Shown here piece by piece: positions 1-10,982 of a stretch of DNA of 64,000 bases. Location: contig NC_018331.1 of NCBI RefSeq assembly GCF_000234665.1, positions 558,001 through 622,000 on the forward strand, read 5' to 3'. The position numbers and the translations under genes are program-made. The stretch is from Leishmania mexicana MHOM/GT/2001/U1103. Lineage: Eukaryota > Euglenozoa > Kinetoplastea > Trypanosomatida > Trypanosomatidae. The notes under the pieces were generated by a model. That model ran no database searches. It was given only the letters and a program-made list of their open reading frames with translations, and was not told the DNA's origin. Numbering within the stretch: position 1 is the first letter of the stretch; each line of letters begins with the position of its first letter.

Positions 1-1802
1 CCTCATCCTTCTCCCTCGTCTTGGTGACGAGAGCGAGAGCGAGAGAGAGGGAAGACAACTAGGCCATGTGTGAGGTGTTAGAGGGGTGATGGTGAAGCGG
101 AGATGGGAGAGCTGAGACCAGCAGGCGGACAGCGGAACGGAGTGAGATGGCTTGCGGCAAAGGGGATGGCAGGGAGCGGGGCAGGCCGGTGGTTTCTCCA
201 AGATTGGCCGATTCTCGCGTCCTTTGCAACCATTCTTTCCCATGCTGTTTTCTTTCCAAATCTCCCATCGACTCCGCGCGTCTCGTTCTCTCCTCCTCTT
301 CCACGTTGTTTCTCTGACCAGGTACTCACGCACCCGGTCGTACACCTCGTGTGGTGTCCCCCTACCTCCTCATCGTGTTGTCTTCCTCCCGCTTTTGCTG
401 CCGCACCTGCTACGGTTGCTTGTGCCCCTCTTTCGTCCCTCCGTTCGTACCCTGCGCCGTCCCCCCCCCCTCCTCCCTCGCCACCCGACAGCGGCGCCTC
501 CTCTCCCCATCCCCGTCCACTCACCTCCCTGCCTTACTCCTCCGTGTTTGATAGTTTCATTGTGTCTCTGCACGTTGCCTTGAAGTGCGCACTGTTCATC
601 GCTCTTTGTCTCCCACTTCAGTGTGTTGCCTCCGTTGCCTCTTGTTTTTCGTTGCGTGTGTTTGCCCGTCCTTTGCCCGTCTGCTTTAATGCCTCCCCCC
701 TCCCACCCCGCCGGCCTGAGGTCCAATACTTGTATTCCCTGTGTATGTGTACGCGCACGTTGCTGACTCGCTTTCTAGTGGCTTTCCTCGCTTACCCCAT
801 ATTCGGATGTCCTTGTCTATCTCTGTCTACTGTCTGTGTGTCTTACACTTGAACACCGGTGCGCCTGTATGCATGTGTATGCTTGTGTATCGGTGTTTGC
901 CGTCTCGCGGTTACTAGTACTCCCTCTCTCTTTCCTTCTTCCTCCCTCCCCCTCCTCCTCCCTCTCACATTATGCGTGTGTGTGCGTGTGCGTGTGTGGG
1001 TGTGTGTGTGTGCCCGTGTTTAGCCTTTCTGTCTTGCTTCCTGAGCTTCGCTTAAGACACACACACAGAGGGGTATATACCACCACCTCTTCAGTAGCAA
1101 CCACGTGAGCAGCGTACCGTCGGCACCACGGTAGACCAGGGCAAATGGAACGGGCTTGGTGTATGTGTATGTGTGTGTGAGCAGACGCGGTGGGTACACT
1201 GGTGATAGCAGCAAACAATCTCTGTGCCCCCCCCCCGCCTCTAATGTTTTTGTTTTTCTTTTTGTTGTTGTTCGGCGTTGAGGCATATGCGACTGTTCCC
1301 CCCTCCCCTCTCTCTCCCGTGCGTTGCGCTTTGTTTTACAGGCTTGAATCCCGATAGTGGGGAGCCCGCATACGAAAAAAAAAATAGACATACATGCATA
1401 TATTACAGACGCGCGTGGGCGGGTTCCGCTGTCTCTGAGGAATGGATGCGTGGGTGTCCATGTACCCTCTTTTTGTTTGGGAACCGGTCGTCTTTACTGT
1501 GTATTTCACGCATACATACATACACACACAAGCGCGCATGTATCCCCGCTTGCCCTCCATGAAGCTCTGCGCCCCCCCCCCTCCTCCTCATCTGCCACTC
1601 TTCGCTGCTCTCTGCTTTCTGCTTCTCTCCCCCATCTCCCTTGGCTGTCTTTTACTTGCTCCATTTCTATTTCCTCGGGTTTGACAACCTTCGTTGTGCG
1701 CCCCCCCCCCACACACACACACAAAAAAAAACACCGACACCACACGCACATCCCTTGTACTTCACCACCTTCACCCCCGCTTTGCAGCTCCCTTTAGCAA
1801 CG
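1..1802. other. spacer upstream of P0
   Basis: No supportable gene. The stretch is strongly pyrimidine-rich with GT-rich runs near 970-1020 and poly-C runs. Open frames here are low-complexity Pro/Ser/Cys-rich and overlap on both strands, as expected of non-coding GC-rich spacer. It probably holds the 3' UTR of a gene left of the window and the 5' processing signals of P0. P0 is known to be a tandem two-copy gene in L. infantum; a second copy is not present in this stretch. Confidence 0.6.
1601..1787 (+). promoter_or_regulatory. predicted spliced-leader acceptor for P0
   Basis: A long C/T tract (about 1601-1675) is followed by a stretch without any AG until the CAG ending at 1787, 15 nt before the P0 start codon. 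In trypanosomatids the first AG after a polypyrimidine tract is normally the trans-splice acceptor. This excludes the upstream in-frame ATG at 1641 as a start. Confidence 0.6.
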
Positions 1803-2771
1803 ATGCCGTCTATCACCACTGCCAAGCGCGAGTACGAGGACCGCCTCGTCGACTGCCTGACCAAGTACAGCTGCGTGCTGTTCGTGGGCATGGACAACGT
1901 CCGCTCGCAGCAGGTGCACGATGTGCGCCGTGCGCTGCGCGGCAAGGCCGAGTTCATGATGGGCAAGAAGACGCTGCAGGCGAAGATCGTGGAGAAGCGC
2001 GCGCAGGCCAAGGACGCGAGCCCCGATGCGAAGCACTTCAACGATCAGTGTGAGGAGTACAACCTGCTGAGCGGCAACACCGGCCTGGTCTTCACGAACA
2101 ACGCTGTCCAGGAGATCACGTCTGTGCTTGACGCGCACCGCGTGAAGGCCCCGGCGCGTGTCGGTGCGATTGCCCCGTGCGACGTGGTTGTGCCTGCTGG
2201 TAGCACCGGCATGGAGCCGACCCAGACATCCTTCTTCCAGGCGCTGAACATTGCGACGAAGATTGCCAAGGGTATGGTGGAGATCGTGACGGAGAAGAAG
2301 GTGCTGAACACCGGCGACAAGGTGGACAACTCGACGGCGACGCTCCTGCAAAAGCTGAACATCAGCCCGTTCTACTACCAAGTGAATGTGCTGTCGGTGT
2401 GGGACCGCGGTGTGCTGTTTACCCGCGAGGACCTGATGATGACAGAGGACATGGTGGAGAAGATGCTGATGGAAGGCCTGAGCAACGTGGCGGCGATGGC
2501 GCTGGGCGCCGGCATCCCGACGTCTTCGACGATTGGCCCGATGCTGGTGGACGCCTTCAAGAACCTGCTGGCTGTCTCCGTGGCGACCTCGTACGAGTTC
2601 GAGGAGCACAACGGCAAGGAGCTGCGCGAGGCCGCGATCAGCGGGCGGTTGGCCGGCTCTGGCTCGGCTGCTGCGGAGCCCGCCGCTGCCGCGCCGGCTG
2701 CCCCTAGCGCTGCGGCCGAGGAGCCGGAGGAGAGCGACGAGGACGACTTCGGCATGGGCGGTCTCTTCTAA
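1803..2771 (+). CDS. 60S acidic ribosomal protein P0 (uL10)
   Basis: A 322-residue P0, the base of the ribosomal stalk that binds P1/P2 dimers and recruits elongation-factor GTPases. Seen in sequence: an N-terminal L10-type domain, with conserved stretches such as [10 protein letters not shown] near residue 55. A C-terminal Ala/Pro-rich hinge runs from about 285 to 305, followed by an acidic tail ending [14 protein letters not shown]. That ending is the trypanosomatid form of the P-protein tail; most eukaryotes end in GFGLFD. Length matches the family (about 315-325). The start at 1803 is preferred over an in-frame ATG at 1641 because the predicted splice acceptor lies at 1787 and P0 homology begins here. 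P0 is a well-known immunodominant antigen in leishmaniasis. Identification is secure. Confidence 0.97.
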   Translation: MPSITTAKREYEDRLVDCLTKYSCVLFVGMDNVRSQQVHDVRRALRGKAEFMMGKKTLQAKIVEKRAQAKDASPDAKHFNDQCEEYNLLSGNTGLVFTNNAVQEITSVLDAHRVKAPARVGAIAPCDVVVPAGSTGMEPTQTSFFQALNIATKIAKGMVEIVTEKKVLNTGDKVDNSTATLLQKLNISPFYYQVNVLSVWDRGVLFTREDLMMTEDMVEKMLMEGLSNVAAMALGAGIPTSSTIGPMLVDAFKNLLAVSVATSYEFEEHNGKELREAAISGRLAGSGSAAAEPAAAAPAAPSAAAEEPEESDEDDFGMGGLF

Positions 2772-4026
2772 GCGACCCACCATTTCCCACCAAGGACTGA
2801 CGAGTGCTCATGCGTTCTCCGGGTGGACGGCGGCGAGTACGTGATGCCCTTGGATCATCAGGAGGCAACCCTCTGCCTCTCTCGGCGTGTTCGTTTCTAC
2901 TTTCGTTTGCTTTTGGATCGCCGTGCGCCGCTGCGGCGATCGCTCAGTTCTCATTTTCGATGTCAAACAACAAGAAGAAGAACGACAACAGCAGATACAC
3001 GACACATCTTCACAGATGAAAGGGACGACGAGCTAGCCGACGTGGTAAGCATACCGGGCTGCAGAGGACCCCGTGTGTGTGTGCGTGTGGGGGAGGGGGA
3101 TGGCGGTGTGCTTCTCTTTCCCTCAGCTGACCCGCGCTCTTTCGGCTGCTGATGGGGTGTGCACGTCGCCTGCGTTGGCCCTCCGTCACCCCTCCTCCTT
3201 CACAAGAGCATGCATTAGGTTGCAGCTGCTCACTCTATGCGCGGTAGTCCATCCTCCATCTCTCTCTGTCGATGTGCTGCTATGACGTGCGCGTAACAGA
3301 GAACTGGCGATGGGACTGTGCAAGGGTGGGAGGGGCTATCAGGCACCAGGTGTGTGTGCGCGCACACTCGTGCGTGATCTCCCGCGTGGCGCAGCAATGC
3401 TTTCTCGCAATCCGTGTTCAAGGTGCAACCCTGTGCACATGCCTCTAGGGCTTGCAGCATATAAAATGACGCCTTTACCGCTTCCCCCCTTCTTCATCCT
3501 CTTGCTTTTTGACATTCTTTTTTTGGTGTGTGTGTGTGTGTGTGCTCCTCGTCGTGACACGCTGCACGCCTCTGCTTCACTCGCTGGGGTGACTTCCACT
3601 CAACGATGCTGCATGCATTGGCGCTCCACCGCGTTCTCTGCGGCACCGCCCTCCCTCTGACCGACTCGTGGTGTTGAACGGTGCGTCCATGAACATCACT
3701 TTTTGACGCTGCCACTTCACCCAGCTCATCGCTTGCGCCGTCTTGCGACTCTGCCTCCTCCCTCTGTGAGGTGGAGATATCTGTTGCGTGGTGCCTAGAC
3801 GCGCATATCACATACCCTTCCTTCCCCCCTCCCCCCGTGACCCCCGCACCCCGTGTCCCATCATATCGGTCAGCACAGGGACACTCACACTCACACGTCA
3901 TCTAGCGTATAGATTCTTCACTGGCGACTCATCACCGCATGACCTGTTATTCGGTGACGCCATCTTCTTTCTTGATTGGTTAGACACTGTGTTCACCTTC
4001 TTCGCAGAGCGTCTGTGACATCGCGC
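2772..4026. other. spacer between P0 and the 144-residue gene
   Basis: Presumed P0 3' UTR and the 5' signals of the next gene. It carries a GT run near 3525-3543. A pyrimidine stretch at about 3960-4005 ends in candidate AG acceptors at 3981-3982 and 4006-4007. No coding frame of convincing composition was seen. Confidence 0.55.
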
Positions 4027-4461
4027 ATGTCGCGAGTGCTTACGGTGTTGCTCACGTACGACGACCCGGAGTGCGGCGGCGCGGCGGATGCGCTGGTGGA
4101 GCACCTGGAGCGTGATGCAGCCGCTCTGGAGGGGCACTGCCAGCTCTCCGTGAAGCCGATTCAGGTGCTGCAAAACGGCTCTCACCGCGATGCCCTCTAC
4201 GGCTCACTGCAAGACCTGTTTCAAATGAAGCCGCAGGACATCTACGTCATCGCGTTCCTCAAGGGATCGCAGCCAGAGGAGTACCGGAGGGTGAATGAGC
4301 TGTGCAGCAGCGTGCGTCCCAATGCCGTGAAGTGCCAGGTATTGACACACTTGGCGAACTACAACGATGTCGGCCTCATCATTCGTAATTTGGTGCGCCT
4401 GGTGCTGAATGAGATGGCAAAGGAGACGGCGAGGCGCGACAGCACAGAGCCGTCCAAGTAG
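4027..4461 (+). CDS. small conserved-type protein, MID-domain-like fold pattern
   Basis: A 144-residue protein with no family I can name with certainty. The frame is open from 3976, but the ATG at 4027 lies just after the candidate acceptor at 4006-4007 and is the better start. Reading the sequence gives an alternating strand/helix order. Strand RVLTVLLTY (residues 3-11) is followed by a helix around ADALVEHLERDAAAL, strand LSVKPIQVL, a helix around DALYGSLQDLF, strand DIYVIAFL, a helix around EEYRRVNELC, strand VKCQVLTH and a final helix DVGLIIRNLVRLVLNEM. This order, and the spacing of Tyr, Cys and Gln in the second half, resembles the Rossmann-like MID domain of Argonaute/PIWI proteins. 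There is no PAZ or catalytic PIWI domain. The fold assignment is inference; that the gene is real is well supported by its composition and position. Confidence 0.8.
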   Translation: MSRVLTVLLTYDDPECGGAADALVEHLERDAAALEGHCQLSVKPIQVLQNGSHRDALYGSLQDLFQMKPQDIYVIAFLKGSQPEEYRRVNELCSSVRPNAVKCQVLTHLANYNDVGLIIRNLVRLVLNEMAKETARRDSTEPSK

Positions 4462-5131
4462 GAGAGGGGTGTATGTGTGTGTGTGTGTGTGTACGAATGA
4501 CGAAGGAAGAGGAAGTGTACGAAGAGGGGGGAAGTTATGGGAGTGACGCTCAGCTTCTGCGCACAGAAGATGGGGCACCCATGTTCTTCTCCACTCTCCC
4601 CTCCCCCTTCCTCAGATTCGCGGGCGCGATTGCCCCTCCCCCCTCTGCTGCTTCTGAATCGACTCCGCTTGCGAGCTCGACTGACCGATCCGATCTTCCT
4701 TCTGCCGGGTGCCCTTGCGCATTCACCGCGACCAATCCCGCTCCCGCACCCGCTCCAGGGCAGCACCTGAGGTGGCCCTGTGAGTCGATGAAAGGGCTGT
4801 GTTACACTGAGTGTTCGAGCACGGTGAGAGAGAATGGAGTCGGTGCCTCGACCCACGTAGCGGCTGTGCACTCTTCGCCTCTGCTCCCATCTCGTGACCC
4901 CCCAAGCCCCGTCTTGCCCTTTGCTTTCCTTTGTCGTGCCTTGGGCGCTTGTGCGCGGCGGATGGCGGGCTGCAACAGTCTGCGAGGAAAATGGCCCTTT
5001 CTCCGAGGGAGAGAAGACGGCCCGCGGGTAGTGGTGACCAGATTTTCTGGAAAGGGTCGCGTATCGGAATCAAGGACGTGCACGAAGCGACGGCTGCCAG
5101 AAAGAAAAAGAAGGATGACAACATCGAGACT

Positions 5132-5175
<44 letters not shown>

Positions 5176-5782
5176 GCACGCGCGCACGCATGCACACACC
5201 ACAAGTTACTCCCCCACCTCCTCCCGTGTCCGCGAGTTGCGGTGGTCGCAACATTTGTTCTGCGGCCCGCTTTCTCTCGCATCGGCTATCTTTCTCGGCG
5301 ATGAGAGTGGCGTGCCGCGTGGCACTCGCCAGACACCACATCCTGTGGTGAGGTCGGACGCCTCGCTGTCTATGCAGACGAGCAGATTCCCTCGAGGGCA
5401 CCTGTGTTGTATTACAGCGTCGAATCCACTCAAGGGAAGATATTTGGAGGCACCACGCTCCGCCGCGAGTGAGAGTGCCGCCGGTGAATTCTTGTGTGCA
5501 TGTGTGCTTGTGTCGGCTGAGAGACTCTGGCCAATGCGCGATCGCTCTGCATGTCATCTCTTACTATCATTATTATTGTCGTCGGCCCCCTGATCTTTCT
5601 CCCGACGGCTTTTGACGGTGTGCTCCACCATCCACGTCGCTGGCCCCGCTCCGCTCTCCCTCTCGAGAGCACGTGGCCGAAAAGCAAGCAGTACCAGAGA
5701 CAGCCGCAGGCGCCGATAAGCGCGTCCAAGCATACGTTGTGCTACCGGAGAGGCATCTTTACAGCCCCATTCGCAGCACACG
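4462..5782. other. spacer with CA microsatellite
   Basis: Non-coding by composition. It contains a GT run just after the stop codon (about 4469-4491) and a long CA tract at 5135-5170. Open frames across the CA tract are simple His/Thr or Val/Cys repeats and are not credible genes. Confidence 0.6.
5135..5170. repeat. (CA)n microsatellite
   Basis: About eighteen uninterrupted CA units, followed by a decayed CGCA extension to about 5199. It lies in the presumed 3' UTR of the 144-residue gene. Confidence 0.95.
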
Positions 5783-6910
5783 ATGGAGGAGTGGATCAAG
5801 GCCTCCCTCACGGACAAGTACATCGACAAGGTGGACGCGTCTAGCGTGCAGTCCGGCGTCTTCTGCGAAGCGTTCACCTCCCCATGGTACGATGGCGGAG
5901 TGGTCTTCGACTGGACCGCGCTGCATCAGAGACTGACACAACCGACCGTGGCCCTGTCAGACATGACCAAGGCCGTCGCTACACTTCGGCGCTTCGGTGC
6001 AGAGGCGCTGATGGCCGCGTCTGGCGAGGGCGACAAGAAGTGCTTCTCGACCGTCGTGGAGTTGAGGGAGCCGTGGACTCTCCACCCGCTTTCCGAGCAG
6101 GCGCAGCGCCTCAGCGTTTTCGACGTCCTCTCAGTTACCGCGTCCTCCACGCCAACAGCGGCTGCTGCCAGCAACTCTCCCGCCATTTCCTCAAGCGACT
6201 CTCGACAGCTGTACACCTTTCTGCGTGGCCCGCCGGGGCAGCGCACGGTGCGGGACGACATGGCGCGTGTGCTCTCGAGTGCCGCGGAGCAGTTCCGGGG
6301 GAGTGGCGTGCGCGTTGTGTCTTTCCTGAGCTCTTTTGTCTTGTTTGGAAGCGACTTCACGGACATGCTTCACAGCACGGCCGCGGTCTTTCGCGCCCTG
6401 ACCGAGGCAGGCTTCTCCATCGACAGCCACGGCTCCTGCCTCGGACCTCGCGTTGTGACGCCGCTGCGCGTGGATGCTGACGATTGGTGGACCACCTCAC
6501 CGCTGCAGCAGATTGAATCCGAGGAGGACGTGGCTGCTCTTCTCGTCTCTCTCTTCTATCAGTGGCTGCAGGACGCGTACGTATGGGGCTGCACGGCGCC
6601 CATCCGACTCTTCCTCGATGCCAAAGAAACCCATGCAACGCAGTCAAGACGCCTATTGGAGCGATTTGTGCGCGGGCTTGTGCTACCTCGAGCCCGTACG
6701 ATTGGACTGGACGCACTGTACGCGTCTCTCCCTGAGGAGGGTGGCAGCCTACTAGAGTTAGCTGCTGCCGGATTAGAGAAGAAGCAGGCTCCGACGGGAC
6801 TGCAGCGGTGGAGTGTGGTGGAACTGCGGGTTGTTCTCGCCCAGCTCGGTGCCTATGAGCACATCCCCTCCGAGTACCTTGGACAACCACTGAACAACAC
6901 CAGGCGTTAG
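5783..6910 (+). CDS. hypothetical protein, 375 residues
   Basis: I do not recognise a family. The protein is soluble-looking, with no signal peptide or membrane span. The N-terminus (MEEWIKASLTDKYIDKVD) is predicted helical. Residues about 118-140 form a Ser/Ala/Thr-rich linker. The second half alternates helices and short strands, for example RVVSFLSSFVLFGSDFTDML and DVAALLVSLFYQWLQDAYVW. A TIR- or kinase-like signature was looked for and not seen. Coding status is supported by sustained GC-biased third positions, a normal amino-acid mix and the lack of a competing frame. The start is the first ATG of the open frame. The spacing to the neighbours is typical for the organism. Confidence 0.85.
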   Translation: MEEWIKASLTDKYIDKVDASSVQSGVFCEAFTSPWYDGGVVFDWTALHQRLTQPTVALSDMTKAVATLRRFGAEALMAASGEGDKKCFSTVVELREPWTLHPLSEQAQRLSVFDVLSVTASSTPTAAAASNSPAISSSDSRQLYTFLRGPPGQRTVRDDMARVLSSAAEQFRGSGVRVVSFLSSFVLFGSDFTDMLHSTAAVFRALTEAGFSIDSHGSCLGPRVVTPLRVDADDWWTTSPLQQIESEEDVAALLVSLFYQWLQDAYVWGCTAPIRLFLDAKETHATQSRRLLERFVRGLVLPRARTIGLDALYASLPEEGGSLLELAAAGLEKKQAPTGLQRWSVVELRVVLAQLGAYEHIPSEYLGQPLNNTRR

Positions 6911-8135
6911 CGCTGCTACTTTCGCAGGCCCTGCCCCTTCCTGCAGCGTGAACCCATCGATCCCTCACGCAGTCTTCTAATCAGCGACGCTAGTGGGAGA
7001 GGGCTGGGCGACCCTCGGTTGTAGCGTTGCTGTGTCCTGACACACAAGGAATTGTGCTGCATGGTGTGGCACACTTCCTTGCTGTTAGGTACCTTCTCCA
7101 CGGCGAGTACGACAGTGGGTGTTTTGTCCTGCGGCCCCGCTCTCCCGTACCGCTGCCGTCTGCGCAGCGACATGAGACGGGGATTCGACTGGTTTATGTG
7201 TGCGCACCCGTCTCTCCTTGGCTACGGCATGGGCGAAGGGGAAAGCGGCGACAGACACGCCCGCACACACAAAAAGTGGAAGACAAGCAGAATAGCAATG
7301 GCGTGTGAGCGAGGGTGCGTCACAGTGCGAGATCGAGTGCTGACCCCCTCCCCCCGCGAAGCGACCTCTTCACATCCACTGCGCGAGGATGACTTTGCGT
7401 GTCTAGCTTTTTCAAAGCTCACACGCGTTTTCCTTCCTGCGACTTCCCCCCCCCACGGTCCTGCGAATGAGCTCGCGCGGTCGTCCTGCTCGCCTGCCTT
7501 CGCTTCGGAAGGATTTTCTGTGCAGGGAGCGCAGCCGGTGTCTCTTGTTCCACCCCGCTCGACCTCGGTCTGAACCGCCACTGGATCCCTCTCTTTCCTA
7601 CCTTGTCCACTTGCGCCACCAGCACAGGCAACGGTTGCCCACAGGTCGCGTATCTGCTCGCCGCTGTCGTGCTTGTGTGTGTGTGTGTTTTCGGGCATGC
7701 TTCGTTGTCTTCTCTGAAACTCGTAGCGTACTCTGCGGAGCACTCATGTAGTGCGTGTGAAAGGGAGCGACATGTCGTTGAAGGAGTCGTACATGTGTGT
7801 GTATTGCGCACGGGAGGAGGCAGGGACCGAAGCGGCGTTACGCACGCCCATTTTGATCACGCGCACAGAAAGATGCAAACACATCATCATGAACGCACTT
7901 GTCTCTCTCGGAGACCTTTCGATGCTTGGCGTTACCAGAGTAGTTTGCGTAGACGACTGGTCTGCCCTCTCTCGCTCACGTGATTCCTGCTGGCTCACCG
8001 TCTACGACGACTTGGCATGGAATCTGCTTGTGCGAGCGTCGCTGTGCAGCCCTCTGCTGGCCAACTATGTTGAAAAGAAGGACCATAGGCGCGCCAACTG
8101 TGTCTTTTTCCCTTGCCACCGCAAATCTTGTGTCC
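6911..8135. other. spacer upstream of the pseudogene
   Basis: Mixed low-complexity sequence with no convincing gene. Open frames such as the one starting at 7751 have scrambled composition, and only their distal part overlaps the degenerate coding region. It probably contains the 3' UTR of the 375-residue gene and the former 5' flank of the pseudogene. Confidence 0.5.
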
Positions 8136-10011
8136 ATGGCGCGCTCTGGCGGGACCCATCGCGGTGTTCATCCACCGTCCGCGTCAGCGCCGGTCTGACG
8201 GCACTCCGCACCGCCTTGTGGCCAGATGTATCGCTGATCATGCAGTTTGACCTGTCCGCCCATTCCGCCACGGTGGCTGCTTCTGCGGTGGCACCGGGAT
8301 TCCTGCCTGGTGGTGGTGGTGGGGAGATGCGAGGACGAGGCGATCCGCGTGTTCGCCAGCGCCGGGCAGCTCCTCGTCGGTTTTCCACTCAGCCGCGCCC
8401 TTCTCGGCTAGACACCAGAAGGCGAGCTCGGCCTCCTTCTAGTCCCTGCGCTGGCGGCCGTGCTCGCGTACACGCGCTACATGACGCATGGAGCTTCGGC
8501 AACGGTTTCGTTTGCGCCATAGCAGAGCGGAGTTGGGCAGGGGTGGACCTCCTGCCGTTTCTCACTGCGAATCGCCGGCTTCGAGGGCCGAGGTCGCATC
8601 GCCAAGGGCCACTCTCGCCCGTGCTCCCGCTGCGTCACCCAGCAGCCTTTGAACGTCACCGGCAGGCTCTTCGGCCTGCTGCGTGAAGAGTTCACGTCGT
8701 CCGTTGTCAGTCCTGTTCGACTGCCTCCGTCCGTGCCTGCTTTCTTTGAGCGTGTTTTTGGGTGGTGGTAGTCGAGGACCACGGTACCAAGACGCCAGCT
8801 CGCGATGTTCCAGTACCAGGGGGGGGTGTTGACGACTTTTCCGGTACTGGGTATTATGCCCTCTGTTAAAGGCGATACAGGCGACCTCATTGTGCTATGG
8901 GGGGGACGGATCACGGTGGTGCGGTGGGTGAAACCTCCACTTATTCCACGGGTACCAGCGCCGGTGCGGCGGTAGGCATGCTGTGCGCCGTGGTGCTGAG
9001 TGAAGGCGGTTTGCTAACGAACGCTTACGTGGGCGCCACCGTGGGAGCGATGGTCTCCCTCTGCCTCTCGGGCTCCTCGGCTGGCGACTCGGCTGCCGCG
9101 GGGACATCGTCACCGTTGCCGAGTGCGATGGGGGGGCGCATCTTGCCAGACACGCACTACCTCATGCAGGAGGTGCTGCCTTGCCCAACAATGTTATGCC
9201 GCATGCAGCCGCCGCCGAGTTTCCGAGGTGGTTGCCGCGCGGGCGCTCAGTCCTGTCTCATTGCCACCGATCGCGGTGACGCTTGCAAGAGGCGGCTCAC
9301 CTGATGGCAGAGGGCTCGAGGATGGAGAGCAGAAAGAGGGGTGCGAGATGCCGCGTGCGAGGGCATCGCTTAGGAGCTTCTCGGCGCAGCTTCGCACAAG
9401 TTTGATGTGGAGCAGAAACATCGTCTTATCACCGCGGTCTCCTTCGCTGGCGAGAAAGTTGGCCTTTGCAGCGGTGCACCGAATGCTACTGTGGACGTTG
9501 TGCGCTGGTTTTGCATGCTGCGGGCCGTGTGAGGGGAACCGCATTGCCAGATGCCTTTCAGCAGGGAAAAGTGGCAGCTGCTGGCAGGCGACAGGGTGCG
9601 GATGGCACGCCAGCTGAAGAGCGAGACCTAGCGGCTGGGATGTCACGAGTCGGCTTCTCTGACGTGCATCGCTGCTGTGCAAGCAGTCCACCTTCTCGGC
9701 GTCTGACAGCGGTGCCAAAAAGCTGTGTATTGGGTACCTGATGGTCGAGCAGCTGCTGGTCGCGCACAGGCAGGAGGAGGGGCATGCTGTGCGGTATGTT
9801 GCCGACGCGGACGCCAAAACAGTGGGCCGGGTGGTGAGGCGCATGTTGCTTGGCATTCCCTGTTATGGGGATGGAGGCGGCGATAGCGGAATGAGGCACT
9901 GGGCTCGTTGAGCACATCATGCAGAGCGTGCCAGGCATCGCCGAGGTGCAGTTAGCCGGCATCGTAGATGCTGACCGGCCTCCAGCGAGGCTGGCGGAGA
10001 AGCGACCATGA
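8136..10011 (+). pseudogene. degenerate protein-coding relic, family not identified
   Basis: Protein-like sequence continues across this stretch but is broken by stops and frame changes. In the frame of position 8136, readable segments include EDEAIRVFASAGQLLVGFPL (about 8331-8390) and GELGLLLVPALAAVLAY. Later come GLLREEFTSSVVSPVRLPPS (about 8674-8733) and GGVLTTFPVLGIMPSVKGDT (about 8820-8879), with in-frame stops between several of them. From about 8897 the signal moves one frame over: GTSAGAAVGMLCAVVLSEGG, then ELLGAASHKFDVEQKHRLIT and GEKVGLCSGAPNATVDVVRW near 9385-9510, again with stops. Further frame changes lead to VEQLLVAHRQEEGHAVRYVA (about 9744-9803) and a last segment ending at the TGA 10009-10011. 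At least four stops and three frameshifts are needed, so it cannot make one protein. The ATG at 8136 is only a guess at the former start. I could not assign the family. Confidence 0.65.
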
Positions 10012-10982
10012 GATGTTCAGGTGCGGCCGGCTTTCAAGATGATCTTTGCCACTTCGCCCCTCCACATACATGCACGCACACAGACGAAACGAAGAGGCGC
10101 GTATGCGCTAACTGCGCCCAACACAAAGCGGTGGGGGCCTTGCAGGAGTGGGAGAGAGGTACATGGTGCCATTCCCGTCTGATGCCTTTTTGGCATCAGC
10201 GATGTGACAGCAGTGGTATGGAGGAGGGGGAGAGGGGGGGGTGATGCGTCGACGTAAACACAGAAGGCCACACGACATGCTGCGCCCACCCCCTCTCCCT
10301 CCGTCTCATTCGGATGCCTCTCCTCGTCTGTTCACAGTTGACCTCTCCACCTCACCTCCCTCCCTCCCTCCCTTCTCTCTCTGGGTGTGTCTCTCTCGCA
10401 TGCGTGCGTGCGTGCGTCTTCGTATTTGGCGACGCTTGCCTTGTGCATTACTGCCCCTTCAACGGCAACGGGACTCACTCTTTCATGCGCACTCGCTCCG
10501 TAACATACACGTCGACCCACCGTTGGCGGGTGCTGGCAGATAAAACAGTTTCAGCGCACCCTTGCTGACGGGTGCGTGTGCCCCCTGTGTAACCTACGCC
10601 CAGCAGCCGGTCAGAAAGAGAAAGCGAGAGAGACAGAGAGAGCGGCACAGTGGCCAGCAACAGAGCAAATTGAATCACCATCACTTTCCAGCACCGCCGC
10701 AATAGACGTGCTGTTAGGCACACACGCACACGCACACGCACACGCACACGCACACGCACACGCACACGCCCGGCTCCTCTGTTTTTCTTGTTTAGTTGCT
10801 GCGAAAGAAAAAAAAAGCGCACTATTCCTTTGCGACGGCTGGCGAGAAACGTCGTCTCGTGCCTCTGCCGTTGCACCCGCTCTTTTTCTTTGGCGCCGTG
10901 TGCCGAGCCGCCTTCTCCTTTCCTTATTAGCTCTATTCGCCTATTTTATCAGCGCTTGCCCCTGCCGGCACCCCTCGAGTCC
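10012..10982. other. spacer upstream of choline/ethanolamine kinase
   Basis: Pyrimidine-rich non-coding sequence with a hexanucleotide minisatellite at 10719-10769. A C/T-rich stretch at about 10880-10928 leads to an AG at 10929-10930, a plausible trans-splice acceptor for the kinase gene. Confidence 0.55.
10719..10769. repeat. (CACACG)n short tandem repeat
   Basis: About eight copies of a CACACG hexamer run without interruption, 210-260 bp upstream of the kinase start codon. Confidence 0.92.

Noticed and set aside
103..852. Long open frame on the + strand near the left edge
   Set aside because: Pro/Ser/Cys-rich translation of a pyrimidine-rich spacer, overlapped by open frames on the other strand, with no domain-like pattern.
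1794..2783. Long minus-strand frame opposite P0
   Set aside because: Arg/His/Val-rich shadow of the P0 gene caused by its GC3 bias.
4473..5351. 292-codon frame after the 144-residue gene
   Set aside because: Contains the CA microsatellite as (His-Thr)n and otherwise low-complexity sequence; not protein-like.
8897..9304. Possible Lon-protease serine motif (SAG) in the relic segment GTSAGAAVG
   Set aside because: The surrounding residues do not follow the Lon domain order and the catalytic Lys segment was not found, so no family was assigned.
9380..9520. Possible P-type ATPase hinge in the relic segment near QKHRLITAV and GEKVGLCSGAPN
   Set aside because: Only superficial; the key GDG.ND residues are absent and no DKTGT-like segment was found in the region.
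10719..10769. Hexamer repeat considered as a telomeric-like or CRISPR-like array
   Set aside because: The unit is CACACG, not TTAGGG, has no spacers and is a simple tandem repeat.
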